Origin: Epiperipatus broadwayi
Lineage: Eukaryota; Onychophora; Udeonychophora; Euonychophora; Peripatidae
Reading direction: 5' to 3'
DNA: 64,000 bases
Assembly: GCA_028023455.1 (NCBI GenBank)
Contig: JAQFVV010006294.1
Location: forward strand, 126,001-190,000
The notes below the pieces were generated by a model. The model was not told the origin of the DNA. It saw only the letters and a list, made by a program, of their open reading frames with translations, and searched no databases. This document shows, piece by piece, positions 33,641-45,249 of the stretch. Made by a program: the position numbers and the translations under genes. Positions within the stretch are counted from its first letter, which is position 1; each line of letters opens with the position of its first letter.

Positions 33641-34154
33641 ATTTAAATTTTTTAACACAAATGAACCCGCAAAATGTCTTTATATATATACGTATGTATC
33701 TAATTGAGAAGGCCAGCTAGAATATTTATACATATGATGATAAAATCAAACAAGTATACAATTTTGTCTTGCAGTCTATTTAAGTTAAAGGATTCATTTG
33801 TATGCACATATTATTTCATAATTGTTTATAAGTCTAGTTTATAGGTACTCTTCAAATTATTTATGAGCATGCATGACAACTGATTTTTCTGTTACAATAT
33901 ACATACATTGTAGCCATGGTTTTCACAGTTGAAAGATTAAATTAAAATAAACTTTTAAAAACCTTTGCACTTACATTCTTGATGACAGGCATAATTTTTC
34001 ATGGTAGAAACTTCTGTGGAAATTTTTTCTATATCTTTGTTAAGAACATTTTACAATGTGCTTTCCAAAGCCTGTTTTAATTTCATATTTATGGATAAAT
34101 ACTTTTTTAAAGAATAACAATAGTCTTATTATTAAACGATATCTCATAACTTAC
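33641..34154. other. non-coding stretch downstream of pyrophosphatase exon
   Basis: Expected to be intron of the minus-strand pyrophosphatase gene. The next exon (family sequence around ATVEWF) is not visible here or farther left in the window. Confidence 0.4.
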
Positions 34155-34195
34155 TTTTAAAAATCCAGGCATATGTTTCTCAACATCTTCAATAT
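34155..34195 (-). CDS. PPA1: inorganic pyrophosphatase, exon (D-I-E-D-V... part)
   Basis: 41-bp exon of the soluble inorganic pyrophosphatase gene. It encodes DIEDVEKHMPGFLK (first codon split with the previous exon) and matches the family region usually DIxDVExxxPGLLK. Acceptor TTTAATCAG precedes 34195 on the minus strand and donor GTAAGT follows 34155. It enters in phase 1 and leaves in phase 0. The following exon should start with the ATVxWF region, but I could not find it in the window. Confidence 0.85.
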
Positions 34196-34542
34196 CTGAT
34201 TAAAATATGAAAAAATTAAAATAAAAATACTATTATAAATTAATATTTTTATAATACATAAAAGTTTATTAAAACAAACAAATGAACATATAATAATAAA
34301 TTAAAATACTGAATAATATACAAATCCAATTAAAATAGCTACATTTTGTGATTACAGCCATAATCTTTCAAAATGTTTCTATTAATTTTTGCATACAATT
34401 TTTTTTTCAGCATCTTAATTTATATCTGTCATAGATTAATTTCAATTGTTTTATAACATTTCAAAGTTACAATGAATCAAATTATTTGCATTCAACAAAG
34501 TGAATTTAACATTCAAGTTTCTACTCTCAACAAAAAAATTCT

Positions 34543-34682
34543 AAAATAAGATTGATTTTTTTTCCCCCATGTGTCATAGCATCAGCCGGGAAGCGAACCC
34601 GCTAACCTAAGACAACTGCTTGTAAAGCAGCTGTCGCTGACCTCTCGATCACCAATGCTTGACAAAATAAGATTGATTTTTT
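34543..34682 (-). mobile_element. tRNA-derived SINE-like insertion with 20-bp target duplication
   Basis: AAAATAAGATTGATTTTTTT occurs on both sides (34543-34562 and 34664-34683, to within a base). Between them, on the minus strand, is an 82-nt tRNA-like sequence followed by ATGACACATGGGGGAAAAAA, an A-rich tail. This is the structure of a retroposed tRNA-derived SINE or tRNA retropseudogene. Confidence 0.75.
34578..34659 (-). tRNA. tRNA-like sequence, anticodon loop TTTACAA (TAC), probably pseudogene
   Basis: Ends AGCATTG and TGATGCT form a 7-bp acceptor stem with two G.T pairs. The anticodon arm GACAGCTGC-TTTACAA-GCAGTTGTC has a 7-nt loop with TAC (Val). The T arm CGGG-TTCGCTT-CCCG contains a B-box-like GGGTTCGCTTCC. 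The D arm is poor and the segment between the anticodon and T arms is longer than in tRNA-Val. With its target duplication and A tail I read it as a SINE head or tRNA pseudogene, not a working tRNA gene. Confidence 0.6.
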
Positions 34683-34688
34683 TAATGG

Positions 34689-34764
34689 CTGATAATCATT
34701 AAATAAAAGTCAATCTTATTTCATTAAATAAAATAAGATTGATTTTTATTTAATGATTATCAGA
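34689..34764. repeat. 33-bp inverted repeat (hairpin)
   Basis: CTGATAATCATTAAATAAAA at the left is matched inversely by the right end (...ATTTAATGATTATCAG). The arms are about 33 bp with one mismatch, separated by ~8 bp. The right arm contains AATAAGATTGATTTTT, the same word as the target duplication of the adjacent SINE-like insertion, so the SINE landed in a related copy of this repeat. Confidence 0.8.
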
Positions 34765-37084
34765 CATTAAAATCATCTCCAATACTTTTCTACAAGATCT
34801 ATTAAAAACTTTCTTTTTTCATAATAATCTAGTAAGCTCCTTGATATCAAGATTCTGCCTCAACTTAAATTTTTTCTCAGAACTATTTTATCTTTTAGTT
34901 TCTAGATAGAAATTGCCTCAGTTCATTAATTATTCTCACTCAATGATATTTACCCTGTTCGTGTATACTTACATTTTTAAATCTTTAGTAATAACATCAA
35001 TATTACCAGTTTGGTTTAAACACATTTATTCATTTTTTCAATCTTCTTTGTTATTTTCAATATATTTCTTCTACATATCTTTGTGGCATTTGCAATCAAG
35101 TTGTTTAACAATTATCAAATTTTCTAATGCAACTTGTCAAATGCATTTCACACCATTTAAATTCTTCTTTAATAATTTCTTTTATTCCATTTGTTTTAAC
35201 TTTCCTAAGTTGACTAAATAAAATATTAACAACTTTGTACATTTCTTTACTCAAATCTTCTAAATTTTATTAACACCAAAAAAAAATGTTTAGGTTTAAA
35301 TTTATGTTTGAATAGATTGAATTGATATAATTCAAAAATTTTTGATTGCAAGCCAACAGATATTGCTTGAAAAATAATATCAGCCAAAAATTTAAAATAA
35401 TGAAGATTATTTCTCTTAAAATTTAAATTTTCCTAATCTAAATATTTAAAAACTTCTAAATCCCCCAAAAATAATTTTAAGTAAATTAAATTATTTTAGT
35501 GAACACCGTTTTTTATTTTGAATTTTGCAATAAATAGCTAGAACTATTGTTTGATGTTTCACTTTTATCAATTTTCTTAATAATTTCAATAATATTACTA
35601 AAATATTATAAAAAAAACAACACTCTAGTCAATAATTAATAATCATAAATTTGCCAATGGTAGATTTTAAAAAATATATAGAAATTGAGAGCGAGTTAAT
35701 AAATCTATATTTTTGAAATTATTTTTGCCATTTATCTCACTTTTATATAAGTACCAAATAGTAATATTGGAGTTTATCACATAGTAAGAATGGAATACTT
35801 ACAGTAGCAATAAAATAATAATAAAATAAATTATAAAAACATTAACATTGTCTTAAATGTACCATATTTTTAATTACTGAATTGACTAAAGAAGTTCTGA
35901 TCAACTTTATAGTAAATATTTAAAAAAGCTCAAATAAGCACAGTCTTACTTATATAATCTAGATGCATTATAATGAATATCAAACCCTCAATGGTGGTTT
36001 CTTGGCTTCATTTTTTAAAGAGAAGGCTAGATAATATGTGACTGCAATCTTATGATGTGAGATTTAGAGTAATTTAAGAGAGCTTATTTAGTGTTTAAAA
36101 TATCTTACTTCTCCCACATGGAAATTAGTGAAGAGTATTATCAGGTGTTGATAGAAATGATAATGCTTTCTCAATCATTGCAGATTTTTCCTTCTAATTT
36201 TCCTCCCTATTCCTACTTATTTGCTTCTTCTCACAGGACAATACAATTAAGGCTCTCTCTAATAATATTCAGCTTGTTATTCCACAAAACAGTTTTTCCA
36301 CAGAATTGTATCTGCTGCATTTTTCTTTTTTCCTTTTAGCTAATTAATTAGCCTATCATGGCCCACAGGTTCCTCTGTAGTTTGTGTGCCACAAGCCAAA
36401 GCCAAATGAGATTCATTAATCATAAGTTGAATAAAAAACATTCCCAAAAGAAGTACAGATTTTTTATGTTTTCAATTTTGAAAAATTATAGACTTCACTT
36501 CAGCAGGCAATATTTGTCAAATGTCAACAAGATTAAAGAATACATTTTGCTATTAACCTTATCAATTAATGTATTAATCTTCCCATTGAGGAAAAAAGTT
36601 TTGCATTTTTATAATTGGTTATTCTATTTCCATCTATCTTTTTTAAAACTTTTTTCATTCAATGTTTTTTCATATAAGGTTATAATTAGAATTAGAAAGA
36701 GTAACAACTATTTATGAGTCACATTATAAATTTAATCTAATTTACCATTACTTCTTTTTTTTTTTTCTAGCAATGAATCTTTCCTGAATTAAAATTATAA
36801 AAGCCTTGCTTTAAAAAGTATATTACAGTATCACAATATTTACGATATTGTATTTTTATTGCATATCTAAAGAAAAATATCATCAATTGCATTCTTTTGT
36901 GAACAAGAGGGTCTTGCTCAAATTATCTTCATTATATAATACTTATATTTTAATCATAATACCTTATTTACTACATTCAATCTTACTAGTAAATTCTAAC
37001 ATTTACCAACACTTTTTAAATGAAGATTAATAAACATAACAATAATAATAATAATTAAATATCACACACTTTTTAAATTCACAG

Positions 37085-37250
37085 AGGCAAAACTCTCCAT
37101 ACAGTAGCACCACTCAGTGCAAGCCAGAGTAATCAATGGATGCACGAAGGTTTATGTATAAAATCCCTGTCTAGTGCCTACTCATCCAATATCTCCAGAC
37201 TAGTTTCTACCTTCCTGCATCCATTGATTATTCTGTGCACTGAGTTTTCC
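37085..37250 (-). repeat. R2 ribozyme repeat, truncated and self-inverted copy
   Basis: On the minus strand it carries GAAACTAGTCTGGAGATATT, GATGAGTAGGCACTAGA and GGATTTTATACATAAACCTT, the counterpart of the R2 repeat at 57.54-57.66 kb. The CUGAUGA half is missing. Its ends are inverted: CACTCAGTGCAAGCCAGAG... at 37112 and the inverse at 37214-37245, so the copy folds back on itself. Confidence 0.7.
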
Positions 37251-37780
37251 TTTGAATCTATGGCACAATTTATTACATATATGTTCAAATTACAATTATA
37301 CAATAATTAGTTATTAAGCTTATCACTATACACTTTAATTAACACTTTCTTTAGGAGTGAATAATAGTTGCATTGCAGAGATATTTTCAAGTTTTTAATC
37401 AGTTCACCCTCATCTCAATTATATCAGCACAAAAACCAAACCACCCTCTCTCACTATGCACACATTTCAAAAATCTTTGCTTGCCAATACCTCTGCAGTG
37501 CAATAACTATTCACTCTTCCACAAAGTGCTGAAAGTGGATAAAAGCCAATTCTGCATGCGAATACATGTAATGGAAAATATCAAAATGTTAACACAGGCA
37601 TGGAGACCCTGGGCATTTAATAGCTTTAGTTCATCCAATGAAAAAAAAGTAATTTGCAAAATGTTTGCATAATCAGATAGTCTGAATTTAGAGGTGATAT
37701 GAGAGATGATCTGATAAAAAAAAAAACAACTTAATTACTATACAATCTAAACCATAAATGCACCCTCTATTTAGCTAGTA

Positions 37781-37782
<2 letters not shown>

Positions 37783-37842
<60 letters not shown>

Positions 37843-37858
37843 AATATACATTGTACAC

Positions 37859-37900
<42 letters not shown>

Positions 37901-37922
37901 AATATACATTGTACACATATAT
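37783..37922. repeat. GT microsatellites in a duplicated frame
   Basis: Two (GT)n runs (37796-37840 and 37862-37898) are each followed by the same palindromic word ACAATATACATTGTACACAT. The apparent 69-residue VC-repeat protein is an artefact of the dinucleotide repeat. Confidence 0.95.
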
Positions 37923-38084
37923 ACTAAACTTAATTCACATAATGATTGTCACACAAGATGCACTTCACTAACTCATTATAATTATTTGTTTTATATATAT
38001 ATATAAAATCATGATTTCAAAATAACATTTATCAAACACTCTGATCATTAAATATGCCTCAACTCAATTACAGAAAATTCTTAC

Positions 38085-38147
38085 CATTAAGCTCTTTCGC
38101 TAAAGGGTCATTTATGTCAATAGCTATTAATTTCCAATCTGTTTCAC
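38085..38147 (-). CDS. PPA1: inorganic pyrophosphatase, exon (ETDWK... part)
   Basis: 63-bp exon, phase 1 to phase 1. Encodes ETDWKLIAIDINDPLAKELN, the conserved family block after the DEGETDWK motif. Acceptor TTATAATTACAG and donor GTAAGAATT fit the consensus. The first codon (Gly) is split with the previous exon as G|GT and the last (Asp) as G|AT. The reading frame is open through both junctions, which is strong evidence that the gene is real and under selection. Confidence 0.92.
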
Positions 38148-41100
38148 CTGTAATTATAAACATGCATATGAATAAAAATAAGAAAATATCATAAAAGAAG
38201 TAATAAAATAAAAATAGTAATAATACCAATAAAAGTAATAATAAAGATTAAAAAATATTTTAACTCCATTATAGATCCATTGTAAAAGAAATTTCTCTGG
38301 TTTTTTGTTGTTGTTGTTGTTGCAATATTTCCAATCCATAACTTTTTTTTTACAACATACTAGCATGTTTCCTTATCTTATTCATATACAATCTTTTTTA
38401 AAGAACTTTTGAAATTATTAGAAATCCAAATTAAAGATTTCAATTATCCATCTAATATCACTTCTTCTAGAAAACACTGGTGAAGCACATTTCTTAAAAC
38501 TTTACATGATAAAGAGGTGTACCTGCTTTTCATAACTTATTTATAGCTTTATAATTCATTACTAACTGCTCTTTATTTATTTTTTTCCTTTGAGAGTCGA
38601 TTGAACATTATTTTAGCCACTTTAGTATTTATCTTTGGCCCTCTTTTTTATTTTCAGCTGATGAATCTTATATTATAACATTTCCTAAAGCTTAGAAGAG
38701 TTATTTTCAAAAACAACCAATACTGCAAAATCCAAATAATTTAAATAACCTCACTTACTTTCACAATATTTCCTCACATTTTAATCTACGAAATAGTTTG
38801 CAGAAAAATTATGTAAAAACTTCTGGAAAGAGAGAATTATATTTTAATCGATTCACCCCAATATTACTCCTAAGCAGTGTCATTATGTAATCTAAATCAT
38901 TTCTATTACATTACTATAAATATTCTTCAGAAATACCTGGTACTATGCCAAGATATACCTTTTAACCATAATAAAAATTATTATAGTCAAATTTCTTTAA
39001 ATGATCTAATGCAAAACAGCAATTAATGCTCATGATATTTACTACACCCCCTATATTTGGACTACTGTATTATAAATACTTTCAAATGATTTGAGTCCCA
39101 AATTATCTATAAACAATTTATAATGATCTTAGTAAATATCTTGTATACATATATATGTGATAAAAGATCAACAGATTTGAGATTTCTTATATTTTCTTTT
39201 TCATAAATATTAAAGTTACTATAATCTGGTATGTCCTTATCATTTAAACGTTTTGCATGTATCATTACCAATAATTTCTCTCTTCATTTATTTCTTTTAA
39301 ACATTGCATCTATAAGTATTCCACCATTTTTCATTCTCCACAGATTTTAATTACATATATCTCACCTCTTTATCTAGAGTGTGGCATTTCATCTTTCTTG
39401 GTTTTCCTGATCTTCCACACATAACATCTTTGTTATTGGTAAATAATATCATTTTATTTCAAAAGAATCTTTCCTCCCAATGCCAAATAAATGTTTTATA
39501 TCTTTGAGAATTTTATTCTTTTCATATAATTTTACAGTTAACTTTCCTTATTTCATCACTGCCTAACTTTTTTCAACATCAATATACAAAAATATCCACC
39601 ACCCCCCTCCAAGAATATCTTTTTCCAATAGATAATTTACTGCTTAATTGGTGCTTTTTCTTAATGAAGCATCTGTTATCTTCTTATAAATCAAAGCTGT
39701 TTTTAAAAGATGTATAATCATTATTTGCCTCCTTTTTAATGCAGTTTATGCTAGCATTTCAATTTTACAACTACATAGATTTTAACCCTTTAAAATAATT
39801 AAAAAACTTCAAAATACAACAAGTTTTTCTGAAGATGGAGATTATCAATTGTTATCATTTTTTAAAATAGTCTATGAATCTCTCTAGTTTTTTCACATAA
39901 CTTAAATTTCATTATTCACGTTGAATTTTTTAAAAGTACATTATAATCTTGAAAATAAGCATTTTCTGATAAGTCAAATTTACTCAAACTCTGATTTATC
40001 TTTATTTGAATATTTACATATTCATTTCCTTTTTGGAATTTTCTCAACAAAAAAAAAAGGGGGGAGAGAGAAGAAATTTACAACATATAGGTTTTTTTTT
40101 TTTTCATTTCTTCTCAAACTACTATGTTTTGTGTTCTTTCTCATTTCTCTCTTCCACATGAAAATTTACCAATAAATTTTAATTTTCCAAATAGTTTCCA
40201 ATTCCAGAATTAAAATCTCACAAAATAATTTTGAAATGTAGTTTATTCCATAGATTTACAGTAAAATCTATATTTCTTCATAAGAATGAGAAGTTATTGA
40301 GGCATAAATTTTAATTATTTGCTATTGTCCAGTAACTTCAATAATTAATTTTACTATTCTGACTACTATAACAAAAATCTCTACAATGTTGTTCTTCATT
40401 TTTCATTTGTAATGAATCACACTTCATGTTTATTTCCAATATCTGTGCCCATATAATAAATGAAATGACCACTTTTCAAATCAATTGCTTCTTAATCCTT
40501 TTAATTCTGTTGTATTCCATTTAATACAGGTAGATCTTCTTCTAATTTATACAATGTTCCTTCATTTGTAAATAATCTATAGTTGCAAGTATAAGGTCAT
40601 CACTGAATATTTTGCATGTTAAAGTGGCAGATTTTGGAATTCAAGGTCTGTGGATAGAAGTTCAATTTTGTCATTTCTGGTGCTTTAATTTCTTATGAAC
40701 TCCCAAGCAAGAAATCATTTAATTATTATTATTTTTATTGAATAACAGTCTAGATACAAAACCCAGATATTTTTAGTTGACAACTTTATTTTCTCTAAAA
40801 AATCAGAGCTATATATATATATATATTTTAATGTTTATGTATAACACATTATATTATTAAAATTAAATACTCAGAGGCCTCTTAATGTAGAAAGATTTGT
40901 GATCTTGTTTATAATACAAAGCAAAACAGAATATTTTTTTCAGATGACTAAAGAGTTCTGAAATAATTTCAGAGATTTTTTTTTATGTGACAGCTATTTG
41001 TATATCAATTATCTAAGCAATAACATAAAAGCAGGGAAGGGAATGCAGGCAATCAAGAGATAGATGTATTATTATCTATTTATCTAGCATTTTTTATCAA

Positions 41101-41519
41101 ATGTAGTCAACTTTTTTTTGCTACAAAACATACTAGTTTAACAGAATAATCCACTAATATGCAAATAAAAAATAATGTGAATAATTTTTGGAACCATTCT
41201 AAGTACACAATCAAATTAAAAATCCAGTTTAGAAATGACTTAGAAAGAAGTAATCTAAAATATATTTTAAAAAACTATTAAAAAAAAAAAGAAAATATGT
41301 CATTTATTTTAGATAAATCGTTTAAATTTAACTCTCTGATAATAATGCTGATTTCAGTAGTAAGTTTGTTTTTAATATTTGAAGATAATGCTAAGAATTA
41401 GGATATTATTACTATAACATAAAATTATCTAAAATATTCATATTTTATAAATAAATAAAAATTAAATTAATAAATATTAAGTCTTGATTTTCACGAGTTT
41501 AATATTTTAAAAAATTTAC
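38148..41519 (-). other. pyrophosphatase intron (3.4 kb)
   Basis: Contains a degenerate RTE LINE relic near 38430-38800 and otherwise AT-rich sequence without supported genes. Confidence 0.75.
38430..38800 (-). pseudogene. old RTE LINE relic in pyrophosphatase intron
   Basis: Words in the order of the minus-strand LINE copy at 11.6-12.4 kb are recognisable: TTTCAATTATCCATCTAATA with TCACTTCTTCTAGA, GATTGAACATTATTTTAGCC, ACTTTAGTATTTATCTTTGG and GCTGATGAATC...ACATTTCCTAAAGC. The coding frame is destroyed by many changes and insertions, so it is older than the other copies. Confidence 0.5.
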
Positions 41520-41583
41520 CTTCATCAATCAAAGCCATTGTGCCCAAAACTTTAACTTGAAGAACATCACCTCGTTTAGCAAC
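41520..41583 (-). CDS. PPA1: inorganic pyrophosphatase, exon (VAKRGDVL... part)
   Basis: 64-bp exon, phase 0 to phase 1. Encodes VAKRGDVLQVKVLGTMALID and E, matching the family block usually xxRGxVxxVKVLGxxALIDEGE. Acceptor AAAACTAG and donor GTAAAT flank it. Follows the signature exon at 45163-45249 after a 3.6 kb intron. Confidence 0.93.
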
Positions 41584-44500
41584 CTAGTTTTTAAATAAAA
41601 AATATAAGTATTTTCTGGAAACAAAACAATAACAAACAAAAAAAAAATTATAAGAAGCCTCTATAGAAAGATATTCAAATCACAGTTATGAGGCAATATG
41701 CATCTCTCAAGATTTAGGAGTTTATTCCAGATATCTATAATTATTTTCAAAATGAGTGTCTCACAATAAAATAATAATAATTAAAAAAAGAAATATCCTA
41801 AAATAAAAAAATAAGTTATTCACAAAATTTAAAATAATATTCACAGCAAAATAAAGCAAAGTAAAAAAAAAAACTTTGTTGCTTTTCAATATTAGATTGC
41901 AGCTTGATTTAATTCCTTTTAATATTTATTTATCTGAATAATTTTTTGCATTTTCCAAACTTGTGCTTTCTACAAAATAGTTTGTGATTATGACAAAAAA
42001 AAAAGAGGCGAGTGGGTGAAAAAACTTGATTCAGAAATGAATAGAGATAAGATTAAAAATATAATTTGATAATTACTAATTTGATTTAAAATTGAGGGCC
42101 TGGTCAATTAGCCATGGCCAGTTTTTAAATTAAAACATTGGGTAACCTCTAATGAAGATATTTCTCTTACAATAATATATATATATTAATATCTGAAAAG
42201 ACAAGAGGTTTATTCATATCGCAAATGTATGTCATCAAATGAGCAGCTTTAATTAAATTCCCTTCCCAAAGAAATATTACACAAATTATCAATATAGTAT
42301 ATAGAGAATAAGTTATTTTTAGAAACCTAAACTTCTTCAAAAAACAATAAATTCTCATCCACATTTTTAACCCAATAATTTAAATACATTACATTTTGCA
42401 AAAAAAAAAAAAAAAAACTATATTAACATTATTGATAATTCAATGTAATACTTATATGTTATATTTAATTAATTTTCAATTAGAATTTCAACAAGGGGAA
42501 AACAAAAATATGCTCATTATTAGTTTAATCTAGATGTTATTTTTTAACATTTCTGCAGAAATTACAAATTGTTACTAATTTTATAATTCTTAATTGTATT
42601 TGGAAGATAAATAAAATATTAATTTTATGATTAAAAAACAAAATTGATGTCATACATCATTAAATATAAGTATTAACCATATACACATTATCCAAATGAT
42701 TCTACTAACATTGATTATATTTATACGTAACATGTAAGGTAAGATCAAAGTTGGATTTATATTGAAATGTGAAAACTTTAAGTGCTTACTATATCCATTA
42801 TCTGAGATTCAAATCTAGAGTAAAACAAGTTTTTGTTTTTTTCCAAATAACTGAAGAAATGGTAATATTTTTTCATGTAATGTAGATTACACTTAATCTA
42901 GCTTATGTGGCTGATAAATGACACAACCATTCTAAATTACATACTCTTAACTAAAGATTTTATATAGAAAAATATTTGGAAATAATGTTACTTTAATACA
43001 TTGAGTTATAAATATAAAGAGATAGAATGGTTTGGCACAGATCCATAAAGATTATAGAAACATTAAATAATTTAATAAAACATATCTGATAAATTTTAGG
43101 ATTCCTTAGTATATGATTTATAACCAAACAAAATTAAATTATACAGACATATTACAGAATGAACATAACACAAAAAAAAACCATTTTAAATTGTATTGCA
43201 GAGTCAAATTTACGTAATGTATATGCATTTAAAATTATAAATATATATATAATAAATAATGAGTAACAATAATAGATATGTAAATAAAAAAATTATAATA
43301 TTTGATACAGACTAAGATATACATTCCAAATTTTCAAAAATCATCAAGCAAGCTTTTAGAACTTTAATGCCAACCCCATGATAAATATCAAAATAATATT
43401 AAATAAAAGGGATTATGCTATTGGAGAACTGTCTTTTATTTATTTTCCATTTTTGTTTGGATATAAATACTTGGACCATCTCTTTTACAAGACTTAGAAA
43501 AATTGAATTGCAATGAGAGTTAGCTTTTGAATGATTATATTAGTAGATGCTGATAATTCATGTATTTAAATTTGCTTGTCTCTTCGTAATATATTTAATA
43601 ACAACTGGGATTTCCACATATCTGAATATTTACAATATTAGGTTTTTACATAAAATTTACTTTACATTTTGAATTATTAATGAATCCATTCAAATTAATG
43701 AAGGATTGAAAATTAATATTTTAATTAGCCATTTCAATATTTACAGGCAAATTAAAGCTAATTTCAATAGAAGATATAAACAGCATATCCAATAATGTAA
43801 TTGTTCAAAAATGGATCCTAATGGCATTTGTTGGTTTTTTTTAAATTATGAAAGAGAAAAGAGACAAGTATTTAATTCTAATAATGTTTTACCTAGTGAA
43901 CAAAGAAAATGGAAAATAAAAACATAGTTTATTTCTAATTCAAGTTGTACCCTCAATCAGTGCTCCAACAGCATTCAACTAAGTCAAAACTGGAATGGCA
44001 ATTTTTGAAAATTAGAAAAGTATATCTTACTCTGTGTCAAATAACTTAATTGTTTATTATTAAAAATATAATGCATATACAAATTAATAATTATTCATTC
44101 CTTGCCTCAAAATTATAAACAGCATTTTTAATAAAAAATTTATTAAATCTTTTGTTTAGTCTGAAAATGACATAGTGAAAAATATATTATTTAAAAAAAT
44201 AGTTTAACAATTTTTCAGTAAAGTTTGTGGTGTAACATTAAAAATAAAATGACAATAACCAATTAAATGTTATTATTTGGTCATAAAGGTCTATTGTCTA
44301 GTTATTCTTTCTACCTACCTTTAATCAGTAAACTCAATAATATTTACACAAACAACTACTATAAAATATAAGTTTTTTTTCGCATGCATTCAAATCATTT
44401 TTTTAAAATAATCTATGGCCTCATTAACTATAAATGCAAAAAAATTAATCTTTTTCTCTAATAACACTACACAAAACTAGAAAATTGAATGAATATTTTT

Positions 44501-45162
44501 TCTAAAAAATATTTGTAGTTCCTCATATTCAATATACAGATAATAATCAAAAGTATTATAATTTTAACACACACATATATAAATGTATGAACAAACTATA
44601 TCATCATCATCAGTAATTTAGTTTTCTGATGGGTTCTGAAAAAGCTGCAATACGCTATTATACTGTTACAATCTTCTGTTTTCCTATCAAATTTTGCATA
44701 AATATTCACTGTTATATCTTTGCCACCTGAACTATGTGAAAATGCCTCAGAATTCCTCTTGCTCTTCTGCTCTATATTCTGCTCTTAGGAATATTTTATA
44801 AAAGATTATCACAGTGCAAATTGTTTCTCAGACAAAAGAATCTTTTTTCCTTATGGTCATCTCAACACTCATTTTTATATTCTATTTTTCTTTAGAAGCA
44901 TTTGAAATAAGGTCTCATAAGATAGAGTGTATAAAATGGATAGAGAGCCATATACACAAATTTTCTAAGAAAATAATGTATTGTAAATACATGTAAAAAA
45001 AATATGCATAACACATAAAACTATGAGTATGTATGCATACTACATACATTATGAACTAAAAAATTAAAACATAAAAAAAATAACTGAAATGGTTATGCGA
45101 AAATATATTTTAAATAATTATTATTTTTTAAGAAAATCAATGATTCATAGATTAGACCTTAC
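41584..45162 (-). other. pyrophosphatase intron (3.6 kb)
   Basis: AT-rich, no recognisable element or gene; small frames at 42167-42364 and 44814-44996 are unsupported. Confidence 0.75.
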
Positions 45163-45249
45163 CCTGTATCCTATTTCACAAACATCAATAGGATCATTGT
45201 CACCTTTACATTTAGTATCAGGATCAGTGTGAGTAGGATCTTCCCAGGT
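45163..45249 (-). CDS. PPA1: inorganic pyrophosphatase, active-site exon
   Basis: 87-bp exon, phase 0 at both ends, of the soluble inorganic pyrophosphatase that splits pyrophosphate into two phosphates and drives biosynthetic reactions. It encodes [23 protein letters not shown] and CEIGYR. DNDPIDV is the family I signature with Asp residues that bind the catalytic metal ions. A T-rich tract ending TTTAAAG gives the acceptor and GGGTAAGG the donor. Insect orthologues (Nurf-38) also serve in the NURF remodelling complex; whether this one does cannot be judged. The ~130-residue N-terminal part should lie upstream (higher coordinates) but was not found up to 64 kb, so the previous intron may exceed 18 kb. 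Confidence 0.95.

Larger units (their letters stand above)
34196..38084 (-). other. pyrophosphatase intron (3.9 kb) with several insertions
   Basis: Spliced out between the exons at 38085-38147 and 34155-34195. It holds the tRNA-derived insertion, the AT hairpin, the inverted R2 repeat and the GT microsatellites listed separately. The rest (34770-37084) is AT-rich sequence with frames such as 34913-35221 and 36358-36717 that lack any recognisable domain. Confidence 0.75.

Noticed and set aside
33960-34020. Exon-like segment on the minus strand (TTTCCACAG ... GTAAGT)
   Set aside because: Has splice-like edges, but the encoded residues do not match the next pyrophosphatase block (ATVxWF) and the frame that follows exon 34155-34195 contains a stop.
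36358-36717. 119-residue open frame in the pyrophosphatase intron
   Set aside because: Low-complexity hydrophobic/basic composition, no domain, AT-rich context; probably chance.
37797-38006. Open frame encoding a Val-Cys repeat protein
   Set aside because: Produced by (GT)n microsatellites; not a gene.
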